Assembly: GCA_017443895.1 (NCBI GenBank)
Contig: JAFSXU010000063.1
Span: 1 to 60,625 of the forward strand
Source: Clostridia bacterium
GTDB taxonomy: Bacteria > Bacillota > Clostridia > UBA1381
Reading direction: 5' to 3'
Length of the DNA: 60,625 bases
Shown here one piece after another: positions 7,908 to 14,700 of the stretch. Numbering within the stretch: position 1 is the stretch's first letter; each line of letters opens with the position of its first letter. A program made the position numbers and the translations under genes. Under the pieces are notes generated by a model, which was given only the letters and a program-made list of their open reading frames with translations, had not been told where the DNA came from and searched no databases.

Positions 7908-7979
7908 ATTTAATCAAAATTACACCTCTAAACCCAAATTTATCTTAAATTGAACAACCCTCAAATTGCGTAAAAATAA

Positions 7980-8012
7980 GGGACTGTATGCATTTTTAAT
8001 GCACACAGTCCC
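7980..8012 (-). terminator. Terminator of the rpmH-rnpA-yidD-yidC-jag block
   Basis: Read on the minus strand, GGGACTGTGTGCATT pairs with AATGCATACAGTCCC (one wobble), followed by TTATTTTT. It begins 10 bp after the jag stop codon. Confidence 0.85.
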
Positions 8013-8022
8013 ATTTTCTTTA

Positions 8023-9006
8023 TTACTCTTCTTCAGTTGTTACAGGATTTACCGGCGGTAAAATCTCACCGTTTTGAGCTGCAAGGTATTCATCATAGGT
8101 CTTGTATTCAGCCTTATGAGGAGTAGCCTTAAAATCAGCCTTGTAGGTTGTTGTATAGCTTCCTGTCTTTTCTGCCGTTACCTCGCTCTTATCACTGTTC
8201 TTTGGAGCAGGCTTTTTAGACTCCTTTTTCTCATAACGGGGCTTTGGATTTTTAGGTGCTATAACGACCTTTCTGTATGGCTCCTGACCTACAGAGAAGG
8301 TTGTAACATCTGCGTTGTTCTGGAGATTTGAATGTATAATTCTTCTCTCGTACGGGTTCATCGGCTCAAGAGTGAATTTCTTGCCTGTTCTTGAAACCTT
8401 GTCCGCAAGTCTGTTTGATAGGGCAATAAGTGCCTGTGAACGCTTCTGGCGATAGTTTTCGGTATCAATTGTAACCTTTATATAATCGTCTGATTTCCGA
8501 TTTACAACCAATGATGTAAGATACTGAAGACTGTCTAAGGTATCGCCGTGCTTGCCGATTATGATACCCATATTATCGCCCTCAAGTGAGATATTTAACA
8601 TATCCTTATCAAGGTTAGCGCTAATCTTTACATCAAGCTTCATTGCCTTAAACAGACTGTCAAGGAAAGCTGTTGATGCAGAGACAATGTCGCTGCTGTC
8701 CTGTATACTTGATACAGAAACAGTATTTTGCAAAATCTTTTCTGCCGTTTTTTTAACTGCCTTTTTAGGCTCTGATTTCTTATCTGCCTTTTTTGGCGAC
8801 TTTTTCTCGGCTTTTTTGTTCAGTGTTACATTTACGATTGCGTCCTTTGCGCCAAATCCCAAAAAGCCCTTTGAAGCCTCTTGTATAATATCTATTGTAA
8901 CCTCATCTTCTGTGGCGTTAAGCTCTTTTAAAGCGAGAGCAATTGCCTCATCTGTGCTTTTTGCGCTTTTTTGAATGAAGTTGTTTTTGTTCTGGAATGT
9001 TGACAA
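8023..9006 (-). CDS. jag: RNA-binding protein Jag/KhpB (SpoIIIJ-associated)
   Basis: A cytoplasmic RNA-binding protein thought to act with YidC and KhpA in cell elongation and RNA regulation. The 327 residues show the Jag_N domain (about 12-60, with EEASKGFLGFGAKDA-like sequence), a Lys-rich linker of about 45 residues, a KH domain with GKHGD as its GxxG loop, and an R3H domain around NPYERRIIHSNLQ; the C-terminal 60 residues are low-complexity. The start is a TTG at 9006 preceded by AAGGAGG; the ATG immediately after that site meets a stop after one codon. The gene overlaps the 3' end of yidC by 59 bp, implying coupled translation. Confidence 0.9.
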   Translation of the reverse strand: MSTFQNKNNFIQKSAKSTDEAIALALKELNATEDEVTIDIIQEASKGFLGFGAKDAIVNVTLNKKAEKKSPKKADKKSEPKKAVKKTAEKILQNTVSVSSIQDSSDIVSASTAFLDSLFKAMKLDVKISANLDKDMLNISLEGDNMGIIIGKHGDTLDSLQYLTSLVVNRKSDDYIKVTIDTENYRQKRSQALIALSNRLADKVSRTGKKFTLEPMNPYERRIIHSNLQNNADVTTFSVGQEPYRKVVIAPKNPKPRYEKKESKKPAPKNSDKSEVTAEKTGSYTTTYKADFKATPHKAEYKTYDEYLAAQNGEILPPVNPVTTEEE

Positions 9007-9910
9007 CTATCTCATCCTCCTTCTTTTTATCAAAATACAAGTTTAGCGCAAGCTGCTGTATTATTTGGGTAACGGAGCTTACTATCCAGTAAAGGCCGAT
9101 ACCTGCGGGCAAGGTCAATGTAAAGAAGCCTGTCATTACAGGCATCATCATTGTCATTGACTTTGACATCTGGTTTGCCGTTTGCGCTGCAGCGTCGTCG
9201 GATTTGTTATTCTGACCCGATAACGACTGTGAAATTTTCATAGAACCGACTGATGCAAGAACTGCAAGAATCGGAATTATAAGCAAAAGTACAATGCTAA
9301 GATGCTCCATATTCCCTGTAAACACCTCGCCGATATACGAAAACGCCTTTGACGGAATGTTTGCAAGGTCTAAGAAAAACATCTTGAAATTGATTATCCA
9401 GTCCTTATCGCCGTTTAGCTGTGCCCACTGTGAAATGTTTATCTGATTCATATTTGCAAGCTGTTCCTCTGTTCTTGTAATCAGCTTTGAATCGGCATAC
9501 GCATCACGGAGCGCATAAACCCTTCTTATTACATCGGGGTCGTTGAAATTAACATGTAAAAGGTACGATAACGGCTTTTGGATAACCTGGTAAAGACCGA
9601 TAAGGATAGGCATCTGAATTAGCATCGGAAGACAACCGCCTGCCATTGAGATATTGTTCTCCTTATAGAGCTTCATTGTTTCGCGATTAAGCTTTTCCTG
9701 GTCATTTGCATATTTTTTTTGTAATTCTGCCAGATACGGCTGAATTTTCTGCTGTTTCCGCATTGATTTTTGAGATTTAACATTCAATGGGGTTAAAATC
9801 AGCTTAATAACAACTGTGAACAGAATAATCGCAATACCGTAGTTTTGAACAAGGTTATATATAAACTCTATTATATAACCCATAGGTCTTGTGATAATGT
9901 ATTCAAACAT
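8948..9910 (-). CDS. yidC: Membrane protein insertase YidC/Oxa1
   Basis: It inserts proteins into the cytoplasmic membrane, alone or with Sec. The 320 residues have the Gram-positive YidC layout of about five transmembrane helices: one near 20-42 followed by the coiled cytoplasmic loop SMRKQQKIQPYLAELQKKYA, then GCLPMLIQMPILIGLYQVIQ, a long outer loop, and three C-terminal helices ending in the basic tail SKKRKKHR. There is no lipobox at the N-terminus, unlike many Bacillus YidC proteins. It lies between yidD (32-bp gap) and jag (overlap), the standard order. Confidence 0.93.
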   Translation of the reverse strand: MFEYIITRPMGYIIEFIYNLVQNYGIAIILFTVVIKLILTPLNVKSQKSMRKQQKIQPYLAELQKKYANDQEKLNRETMKLYKENNISMAGGCLPMLIQMPILIGLYQVIQKPLSYLLHVNFNDPDVIRRVYALRDAYADSKLITRTEEQLANMNQINISQWAQLNGDKDWIINFKMFFLDLANIPSKAFSYIGEVFTGNMEHLSIVLLLIIPILAVLASVGSMKISQSLSGQNNKSDDAAAQTANQMSKSMTMMMPVMTGFFTLTLPAGIGLYWIVSSVTQIIQQLALNLYFDKKKEDEIVVNIPEQKQLHSKKRKKHR

Positions 9911-9942
9911 AGTTATTTATCCTCTCCGCTGTCTGATGCTTG

Positions 9943-10155
9943 TCAAGGTACGGGATCGTATCCGCCCTTGTGTAGAGGGTGGCATTTCAGCACACGGCGT
10001 ATGCTAAGGTATCCACCTTTTATGGCACCGTATTTTTCAATCGCCTCCATTGCATACTGCGAGCAGGTTGGGGTAAACCGACAGCAAGATGCCCCTTTAT
10101 ACGGTGAAATAGCGTGTCTGTAAAATTTAATTAAAAAAATCAATAGCCTTTTCAT
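9943..10155 (-). CDS. yidD: Membrane protein insertion efficiency factor YidD
   Basis: A 70-residue protein with an amphipathic N-terminal helix that helps YidC-dependent insertion at the inner face of the membrane. The family signature [12 protein letters not shown] and the later [18 protein letters not shown] are intact, including the conserved cysteines. The ATG at 10155 directly abuts the rnpA stop codon, so translation is probably coupled. Confidence 0.95.
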   Translation of the reverse strand: MKRLLIFLIKFYRHAISPYKGASCCRFTPTCSQYAMEAIEKYGAIKGGYLSIRRVLKCHPLHKGGYDPVP

Positions 10156-10491
10156 TCAGTTTGCCTCCAAAACCATTTTGACGGCGTAGCTCATATCCCG
10201 TTTAATCTGGTCTAAGCTCTTGCCCTCGGCGCGGTTTCTTGCAACGAACACAAAATCAAAGCCGTCGGGCAAAGTTGGTTCAAGTATGCGGTAGCTCTCA
10301 CGCATAAGCCGTTTTATGCGGTTTCGCTTTACTGCCTTGCCGAAGGATTTTCCGACGGTAAGACCGATTCTTTTATCATGGCGGTTTGTTTTTAGCATAT
10401 ACACTACAATATATCCGCCTGCATAGCTTTTGCCTTTTTTATAAAGACGCCCGAAATCTCTGTTCAGCTTCAGAGTTGAAGTATTTAGCAT
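10156..10491 (-). CDS. rnpA: Ribonuclease P protein component
   Basis: The protein subunit of RNase P, which assists the catalytic RNA in trimming the 5' ends of tRNA precursors. The 111 residues carry the diagnostic RNR-type motif GKAVKRNRIKRLMRESYR in the basic helix, after an N-terminal LNRDFGRLYKKGKS. It follows rpmH by 67 bp in the normal order rpmH-rnpA-yidD-yidC. Confidence 0.95.
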   Translation of the reverse strand: MLNTSTLKLNRDFGRLYKKGKSYAGGYIVVYMLKTNRHDKRIGLTVGKSFGKAVKRNRIKRLMRESYRILEPTLPDGFDFVFVARNRAEGKSLDQIKRDMSYAVKMVLEAN

Positions 10492-10558
10492 AAAATTACC
10501 TCTTTAAAATTTAAAAGGGCATAAGTCATAAAGACTAATGCCCGACATAGCTAAATGT

Positions 10559-10693
10559 TTATGCAGTTAAGGACTTTCTGCCTCTTGCTCTTCTTCTTGC
10601 TAAAACCTTTCTACCTGCTTTGGTAGCCATTCTCTTTCTAAAGCCATGCTCTTTCTTTCTATGACGCTTTTTTGGCTGGAATGTCATCTTCAT
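10559..10693 (-). CDS. rpmH: Large ribosomal subunit protein bL34
   Basis: A 44-residue, strongly basic protein of the 50S subunit. It begins [20 protein letters not shown] and continues [20 protein letters not shown], the universal L34 pattern and length. The ATG at 10691-10693 is preceded by GGGAGGTG. First gene of the minus-strand block, under a perfect consensus promoter. Confidence 0.97.
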   Translation of the reverse strand: MKMTFQPKKRHRKKEHGFRKRMATKAGRKVLARRRARGRKSLTA

Positions 10694-10775
10694 TGTGCAG
10701 CACCTCCCAATTCTTAGTTAATTATACAGTTCCGTTTAACTGTCTTATTTTACAAAATAATCAGACACTTCCCAT

Positions 10776-10804
10776 ATTATATAGACTTTATCGTAAATTG
10801 TCAA
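10776..10804 (-). promoter_or_regulatory. Perfect sigma-A promoter of rpmH
   Basis: On the minus strand TTGACA (10804-10799), a 17-bp spacer and TATAAT (10781-10776). It drives the rpmH-rnpA-yidD-yidC-jag block. There is no cluster of DnaA boxes (TTATCCACA) around it. Confidence 0.9.
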
Positions 10805-10846
10805 GCCTTTTTTGCAATTTTAGCAGGAATTTTCGCTAAAATATGT

Positions 10847-10875
10847 TTGCAAATGAAATTGTGTTGTGATATAAT
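10847..10875 (+). promoter_or_regulatory. Promoter of the structured RNA candidate
   Basis: TTGCAA (10847-10852), 17 bp, TATAAT (10870-10875), with an extended -10 TG at 10867-10868. The predicted start of transcription, about 7 bases further on, falls at the first nucleotides of the long terminal stem. Confidence 0.8.
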
Positions 10876-10881
10876 CAAGAT

Positions 10882-11109
10882 TGCAAAACACATTCGGTTA
10901 ATGCACTTTAGCGTTTAACCATCATTTACATTTAATAATTATATTCAAACGACGCATAGTACATTTGATAAAAATGTATTATGCTCCGATTTAATGTGCC
11001 TGTTTGAGTATACCGATATGTTTTTGATGGTTTATCAAGGTGATTGAATGTGTTTTGCGACTAAGGAGCGATACATTTTTTGCGTCGCTTAATATGCGAC
11101 GCTTTTTTT
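10882..11109 (+). ncRNA. Candidate structured RNA, about 228 nt, 6S-like rod shape
   Basis: Four nested helices form one rod. P1 is GCAAAACACATTC (10883-10895) with 11046-11058, 13 perfect pairs. P2 is AACCATCA (10917-10924) with 11025-11032. P3 is ATATTCAAAC (10941-10950) with 11002-11011, one wobble. P4 is GCATAGTACATTT (10954-10966) with 10972-10984, one wobble, closed by a 5-nt loop. Large internal loops lie between P1/P2 and P2/P3. A separate 7-bp terminator hairpin follows. A rod with a big central bubble recalls 6S RNA, but I see no decisive sequence match. As the terminator ends only 21 bp before the next gene, a regulatory leader is the alternative. No SRP, RNase P or tmRNA signature is present. 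Confidence 0.7.
11082..11109 (+). terminator. Terminator of the structured RNA
   Basis: GCGTCGC (11082-11088), 7-nt loop, GCGACGC (11096-11102), then seven T (11103-11109). It ends 21 bp before the start codon of the next gene, so it could also act as an attenuator. Confidence 0.92.
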
Positions 11110-11130
11110 ATGGAACGGAGATGATTTATT

Positions 11131-11457
11131 ATGAAAATTTACGGGCAGACACAGGACATTATTGTACGGGAAATGGTAAAGAGCGATTGCGAAAAATTTC
11201 TTGAAATGATGACAGAGCATGGAACAAATGAGGATTTTACAGTTTGGGATATTGAGAATTTATGGGAAATTCGTAAAAAAAGGAAATATATACAATGCAC
11301 AGTTACAAGTATTGACGGCTCTGTCGTCTACGGGTTTTGCGGAGTAGTCCATGGCAAGTTGTGCGTTGACCTTCTTAGAAATTATCTTCAATATGAGGAG
11401 CAGACAGAAAAAATTACGGAAAAATTGTACATAAGTTATCACGAAGCATTGAAATAA
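11131..11457 (+). CDS. Small protein of unknown function, perhaps a shortened GNAT
   Basis: A 108-residue protein with an ATG at 11131 and an ACGGAG site 10 bases upstream. It begins MKIYGQTQDIIVREMVKSDC, and VREMVKSDCEKFLEMM resembles the first strand and helix of GNAT acetyltransferases (IREMTxxD type). The following SVVYGFCGVVHGKL fits a GNAT middle strand, but the acetyl-CoA binding segment (Q/RxxGxG/A) is absent. It may be a degenerate or minimal GNAT, or unrelated. It sits directly behind the terminator of the structured RNA, so its expression may depend on read-through. Confidence 0.5.
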   Translation: MKIYGQTQDIIVREMVKSDCEKFLEMMTEHGTNEDFTVWDIENLWEIRKKRKYIQCTVTSIDGSVVYGFCGVVHGKLCVDLLRNYLQYEEQTEKITEKLYISYHEALK

Positions 11458-11479
11458 CTCAAACGATTGGTAAAATAGG

Positions 11480-11529
11480 TTGACTTTATCCTATAATTTA
11501 TATATAATAATCATAGGAGATGATATCAT
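11480..11529 (+). promoter_or_regulatory. Promoter and candidate auto-operator of phd-doc
   Basis: TTGACT (11480-11485), 17 bp, TATAAT (11503-11508), AGGAGA (11514-11519). An inverted pair ATAGG (11475-11479) and CCTAT (11490-11494) brackets the -35, and ATAGG recurs near 11513. The 10-bp palindrome ATGATATCAT (11520-11529) abuts the start codon. Antitoxin autoregulation through such palindromes is usual for Phd/Doc. Confidence 0.7.
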
Positions 11530-11772
11530 ATGAACATAAATACAAATACTATCGTATCTATGACAGAGGCAAATCAAAATTTCTCTAAAGTTGCACGGAT
11601 AGTTGAAAAGAGCGGCGAAGCTGTGATTTTTAAAAATAACAAGCCCAAATTCGTTGTAATTGATATTGACCGGACAGACTATATAGATATTTCCGATGAT
11701 GAAAAAATAGATGTTGTGGCGGCTCGTATATTAAAGAAATTCAAGCCTGCATTTGAGGAGCTTGCAAAATGA
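11530..11772 (+). CDS. phd: Type II antitoxin, Phd/YefM family
   Basis: An 80-residue antitoxin. The N-terminal DNA-binding half, TIVSMTEANQNFSKVARIVE, continues with KSGEAVIFKNNKPKFVVIDI, which is the Phd/YefM pattern. The C-terminal tail (DEKIDVVAARILKKFKPAFE) is the part that usually wraps the toxin. It would neutralise the Doc toxin encoded next and repress the pair's promoter. The stop codon overlaps the doc start by 4 bp (ATGA). Confidence 0.9.
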   Translation: MNINTNTIVSMTEANQNFSKVARIVEKSGEAVIFKNNKPKFVVIDIDRTDYIDISDDEKIDVVAARILKKFKPAFEELAK

Positions 11773-12149
11773 TAAAATTTAGTCAAGAGAAAGTTTTATT
11801 GTTGCACCAGTTGATAACGCAGGAGACGGGGGGCAGCAATGAAGTCAGAGATTTTAATTTGCTTGACAGTGCATTGGAAAGTGCATATGCGACCTTTGAC
11901 GGAAAAGAGCTTTACCCGACAAAGGAAGAAAAAGGGGCAAGGTTAGGATTTGCACTTATTTCAAATCATGCATTTGTTGACGGAAATAAGCGCATCGGAA
12001 TGTATGTTATGCTTACCTTTTTAGCGGTCAACGGGATTGAAATTGAATGTACAAATGAAGATGTTGTTACAGTCGGTTTAGGCATAGCCTGCAGTGAGAT
12101 TGGGTATGATGAATTGCTTGAATGGATTAAAGAGCATATAATAAATTAA
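11769..12149 (+). CDS. doc: Doc-type toxin, Fic fold
   Basis: A 126-residue Fic/Doc protein. The active-site motif reads HAFVDGNKRIG (His67, Asp71, Lys74, Arg75), matching Doc HxFx(D/N)(A/G)NKR. Family members phosphorylate elongation factor EF-Tu and block translation until bound by Phd. The length is the usual one for Doc and the fold elements (helix before the motif, LTFLAVNGIE after it) are intact, so it is probably functional. It is translationally coupled to phd. The GH2 gene begins 17 bp downstream and could be co-transcribed. Confidence 0.92.
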   Translation: MIKFSQEKVLLLHQLITQETGGSNEVRDFNLLDSALESAYATFDGKELYPTKEEKGARLGFALISNHAFVDGNKRIGMYVMLTFLAVNGIEIECTNEDVVTVGLGIACSEIGYDELLEWIKEHIIN

Positions 12150-12166
12150 ATCGGAGGTATAATCTA

Positions 12167-14476
12167 ATGCGTGAGAAAATTTGTATAAACGATAACTGGA
12201 AATTCCATTACGGGGATATAATATCCGTAAGAAACCGCTGGGCGTGGGGAAAATCAGGCTCATGGAACCAAGGGCCTGAGAGCGCAGGCTTTGACGATAC
12301 CTCATGGGAGGATGTAACCCTACCGCATGATTTTGTGATAAAAACAGAGCCGTATGAATATACAAAACAGGAGTTTAACGATGCTGATAATGCCATTCCG
12401 CTTATGGAGGATGTCGGGAATATTCATACAACAGCAGGCTCGTTTGCAAAAAATGCAGGCTGGTACAGAAAGAGATTTTCATTAAATAAAACCGATATTG
12501 GCAGGCGTATCTACCTCGTTTTTGACGGTGTGTACAGGGATATGTCACTATACCTTAACGAGTTTTATATAGGCTCCCACAAAAGCGGATATACAGGCGT
12601 AACCTTTGATATTACCGATTTTGTATTATATGATGATGAAAACATACTGTCCGTAAAAACCGATGCAAGAGAGGCAGAAGGTTGGTTTTACGAGGGCGGC
12701 GGAATTTACAGAAGCGTCTGGATTTTAAAAACAAGTCCTGCGCATATAAAGGATGTGTTTGCCGATTATACACTCGATATTGATACAAAAGTGGCAAGCC
12801 TTAACTTTAAAACCGAATTTGAAAACCCGAATAATGAAGCCTTGTCAGTTACGCATTATATTATCAATCAAAACGGCGATACGGTAAAAACCATGACTAA
12901 AAACGGCGATATTTCCAAGGTTTTAGGCACAATGGAGAATGTGCATCTTTGGGATATTGATAATACATATTTATACACCGTTAAAACCGAGCTTATTTCA
13001 AACGGCGTGGTAATAGACAGTTACACCGTTCCGTTAGGGTTTAGGACAATAGAATTTAGTGAGAACGGATTTTATCTAAACGGCAAAAAAACAAAGATAA
13101 AGGGTGTTTGTAACCACCAAAACCATGGCGGTATCGGAACTGCACTCACAAGCGAGATATTTAACTACAGAATACAAAAATTAAAGGAAATGGGCGCCAA
13201 TGCTTACCGTTGCGCACATTACTGGCAGGGCGAGGCGGTGCTTGATGCTTGTGACAGGTACGGGCTTATGGTTATGAGTGAAAACAGGCTGTTCCAAAGT
13301 GCCGATGATGACCTTACACAGCTTGAATTTGTAGTAAGAAACAGCCGAAACCACCCGTCTGTTATACTCTATTCAATAGGCAACGAGGAGGCGCAGTCGC
13401 AGACATCAAAGCAAAGCGGAAGAATTGCAAAAACAATGGTAAATACCGTTAAAAGGCTTGATAGCACAAGACCTGTAACCATGGCGCTTTTGATGTGGGA
13501 TTTAAAGCACAAAAAACCGCTTGAAAGCGTGGATATGATAATGGGTATTGCAAATGAAATTGATGTTGCAGGCTTTAACTACCACGATTACCGCTGGGAG
13601 GAATTTCATAATAAAAAACCGCATCAGCCTATGATTGCAACGGAGCAGGACGCAATCCATTCGACAAGGGGAATAATGAAAACGGATAGGGCGCTTTGCC
13701 ACCTTGCTTTAAACGATACCGATGATGTTAAGCATTTGGCAGGAGTGGGGCAGTGGCAAAAGACCGACAGCACCGATTATGTATGCGGTACATTTATCTG
13801 GACAGGCTTTGATTATTACGGCGAGCCGACACCCTATGCATGGCCTGCAATTTCATCACAGTTTGGTGTAATGGACTTGTGCGGATATAAAAAGGACACA
13901 TACTATTACTATAAATCGTGGTGGGATAATAACACCGATACAGTGCATATCTGTACGCATTGGAATTTAGACGAGGGAACAGTGGAGAATGTGCATATTT
14001 TCTCAAACTGCGATACAGTCGAGCTTTTTGTAAATGAAAAAAGCTGTGGCAAGCTTGAAATTTTAAAAAACGGCTATGCACTTTTTGAAAATGTCAAGTT
14101 TGAAAAGGGCAAAATTTCCGCCATAGGCTATAAAAACGGCATAGCAGTGTGTAAAGACGAGGTTAAAACCGCCGATGTGCCATATAGGGTTAAATTAAGC
14201 GTTGATTATGAGGAAAATGATATTTTTATTATTAAGGCTCAGATAAATGACTGCAACGGAAACACTGTTCCGTATGCGGATAACGAGATGCTTATAGATA
14301 CGCCCGATGCCATATTCTTAGGCGCATCAAACGGCGACCCCTCAGACCACACCTTGGTAACAAGCAAAAAGCGAAAAGCATTTTGCGGTCTGGCACAGTT
14401 TATTATAAAAGGTAAAAAAGGCACAAAAATTGCCGTTACAAGTAACGGCATAATCGGCGATGATATTATAATTTAA
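12167..14476 (+). CDS. GH2 family glycosidase (probable beta-galactosidase)
   Basis: A 769-residue enzyme with no signal peptide, so probably cytoplasmic and acting on imported oligosaccharides. Domains in order: N-terminal sugar-binding jelly roll (about 70-175), Ig-like (185-290), TIM barrel (295-590), a DUF4982-like segment and a C-terminal Ig-like module. YSIGNEE holds the acid/base Glu407, and PMIATEQD the nucleophile Glu493; NHPSVILYSIGNEE is the classical GH2 signature. Beta-galactosidase is the likeliest activity given the pectin genes nearby (galactan side chains), but beta-glucuronidase or beta-mannosidase are also GH2. A CGGAGG site precedes the ATG. It follows doc by 17 bp, and its last 11 bp overlap the convergent gene. 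Confidence 0.9.
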   Translation: MREKICINDNWKFHYGDIISVRNRWAWGKSGSWNQGPESAGFDDTSWEDVTLPHDFVIKTEPYEYTKQEFNDADNAIPLMEDVGNIHTTAGSFAKNAGWYRKRFSLNKTDIGRRIYLVFDGVYRDMSLYLNEFYIGSHKSGYTGVTFDITDFVLYDDENILSVKTDAREAEGWFYEGGGIYRSVWILKTSPAHIKDVFADYTLDIDTKVASLNFKTEFENPNNEALSVTHYIINQNGDTVKTMTKNGDISKVLGTMENVHLWDIDNTYLYTVKTELISNGVVIDSYTVPLGFRTIEFSENGFYLNGKKTKIKGVCNHQNHGGIGTALTSEIFNYRIQKLKEMGANAYRCAHYWQGEAVLDACDRYGLMVMSENRLFQSADDDLTQLEFVVRNSRNHPSVILYSIGNEEAQSQTSKQSGRIAKTMVNTVKRLDSTRPVTMALLMWDLKHKKPLESVDMIMGIANEIDVAGFNYHDYRWEEFHNKKPHQPMIATEQDAIHSTRGIMKTDRALCHLALNDTDDVKHLAGVGQWQKTDSTDYVCGTFIWTGFDYYGEPTPYAWPAISSQFGVMDLCGYKKDTYYYYKSWWDNNTDTVHICTHWNLDEGTVENVHIFSNCDTVELFVNEKSCGKLEILKNGYALFENVKFEKGKISAIGYKNGIAVCKDEVKTADVPYRVKLSVDYEENDIFIIKAQINDCNGNTVPYADNEMLIDTPDAIFLGASNGDPSDHTLVTSKKRKAFCGLAQFIIKGKKGTKIAVTSNGIIGDDIII

Positions 14477-14681
14477 AATCATCGGGGTCAAAGTCGGTTT
14501 TTAACGGCTTTTTCCTGTGCACGGTTTTTTTGAAAATATCATATGAAAAATGCTTGCAGGCATCGCTTATGGGAGTGATGCCTGTTTTTTTCTTGTGCTT
14601 TATACAGTGTATCGTATCAGCGTCGGCTTTGTAGTATTTGCAAAGCGAGCAAATCCTGTCTATATCATGTGAATAAATCAT
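14466..14681 (-). CDS. Small four-cysteine protein of unknown function
   Basis: A 71-residue protein starting MIYSHDIDRICSLCKYYKAD. Four cysteines (CSLC, IHC, DAC) with nearby His suggest a zinc site of the treble-clef or ribbon kind. I do not recognise the family by name. The start at 14681 follows a GGGGGG site on the minus strand; an in-frame ATG at 14750 would lie inside the upstream gene. It is 19 bp after the WG-repeat gene and probably in its operon. Confidence 0.65.
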   Translation of the reverse strand: MIYSHDIDRICSLCKYYKADADTIHCIKHKKKTGITPISDACKHFSYDIFKKTVHRKKPLKTDFDPDDFKL

Positions 14682-14700
14682 AATACCCCCCAAAAAAAAA

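Noticed and set aside
8552-8974. 140-codon plus-strand frame opposite jag
   Set aside because: Shadow of the Lys/Glu-rich jag linker; the hydrophobic Phe/Ser translation is typical of the complement of such codons.
10694-10880. Search for oriC next to rpmH
   Set aside because: No DnaA-box cluster and no dnaA; the region is explained by the rpmH and RNA promoters.
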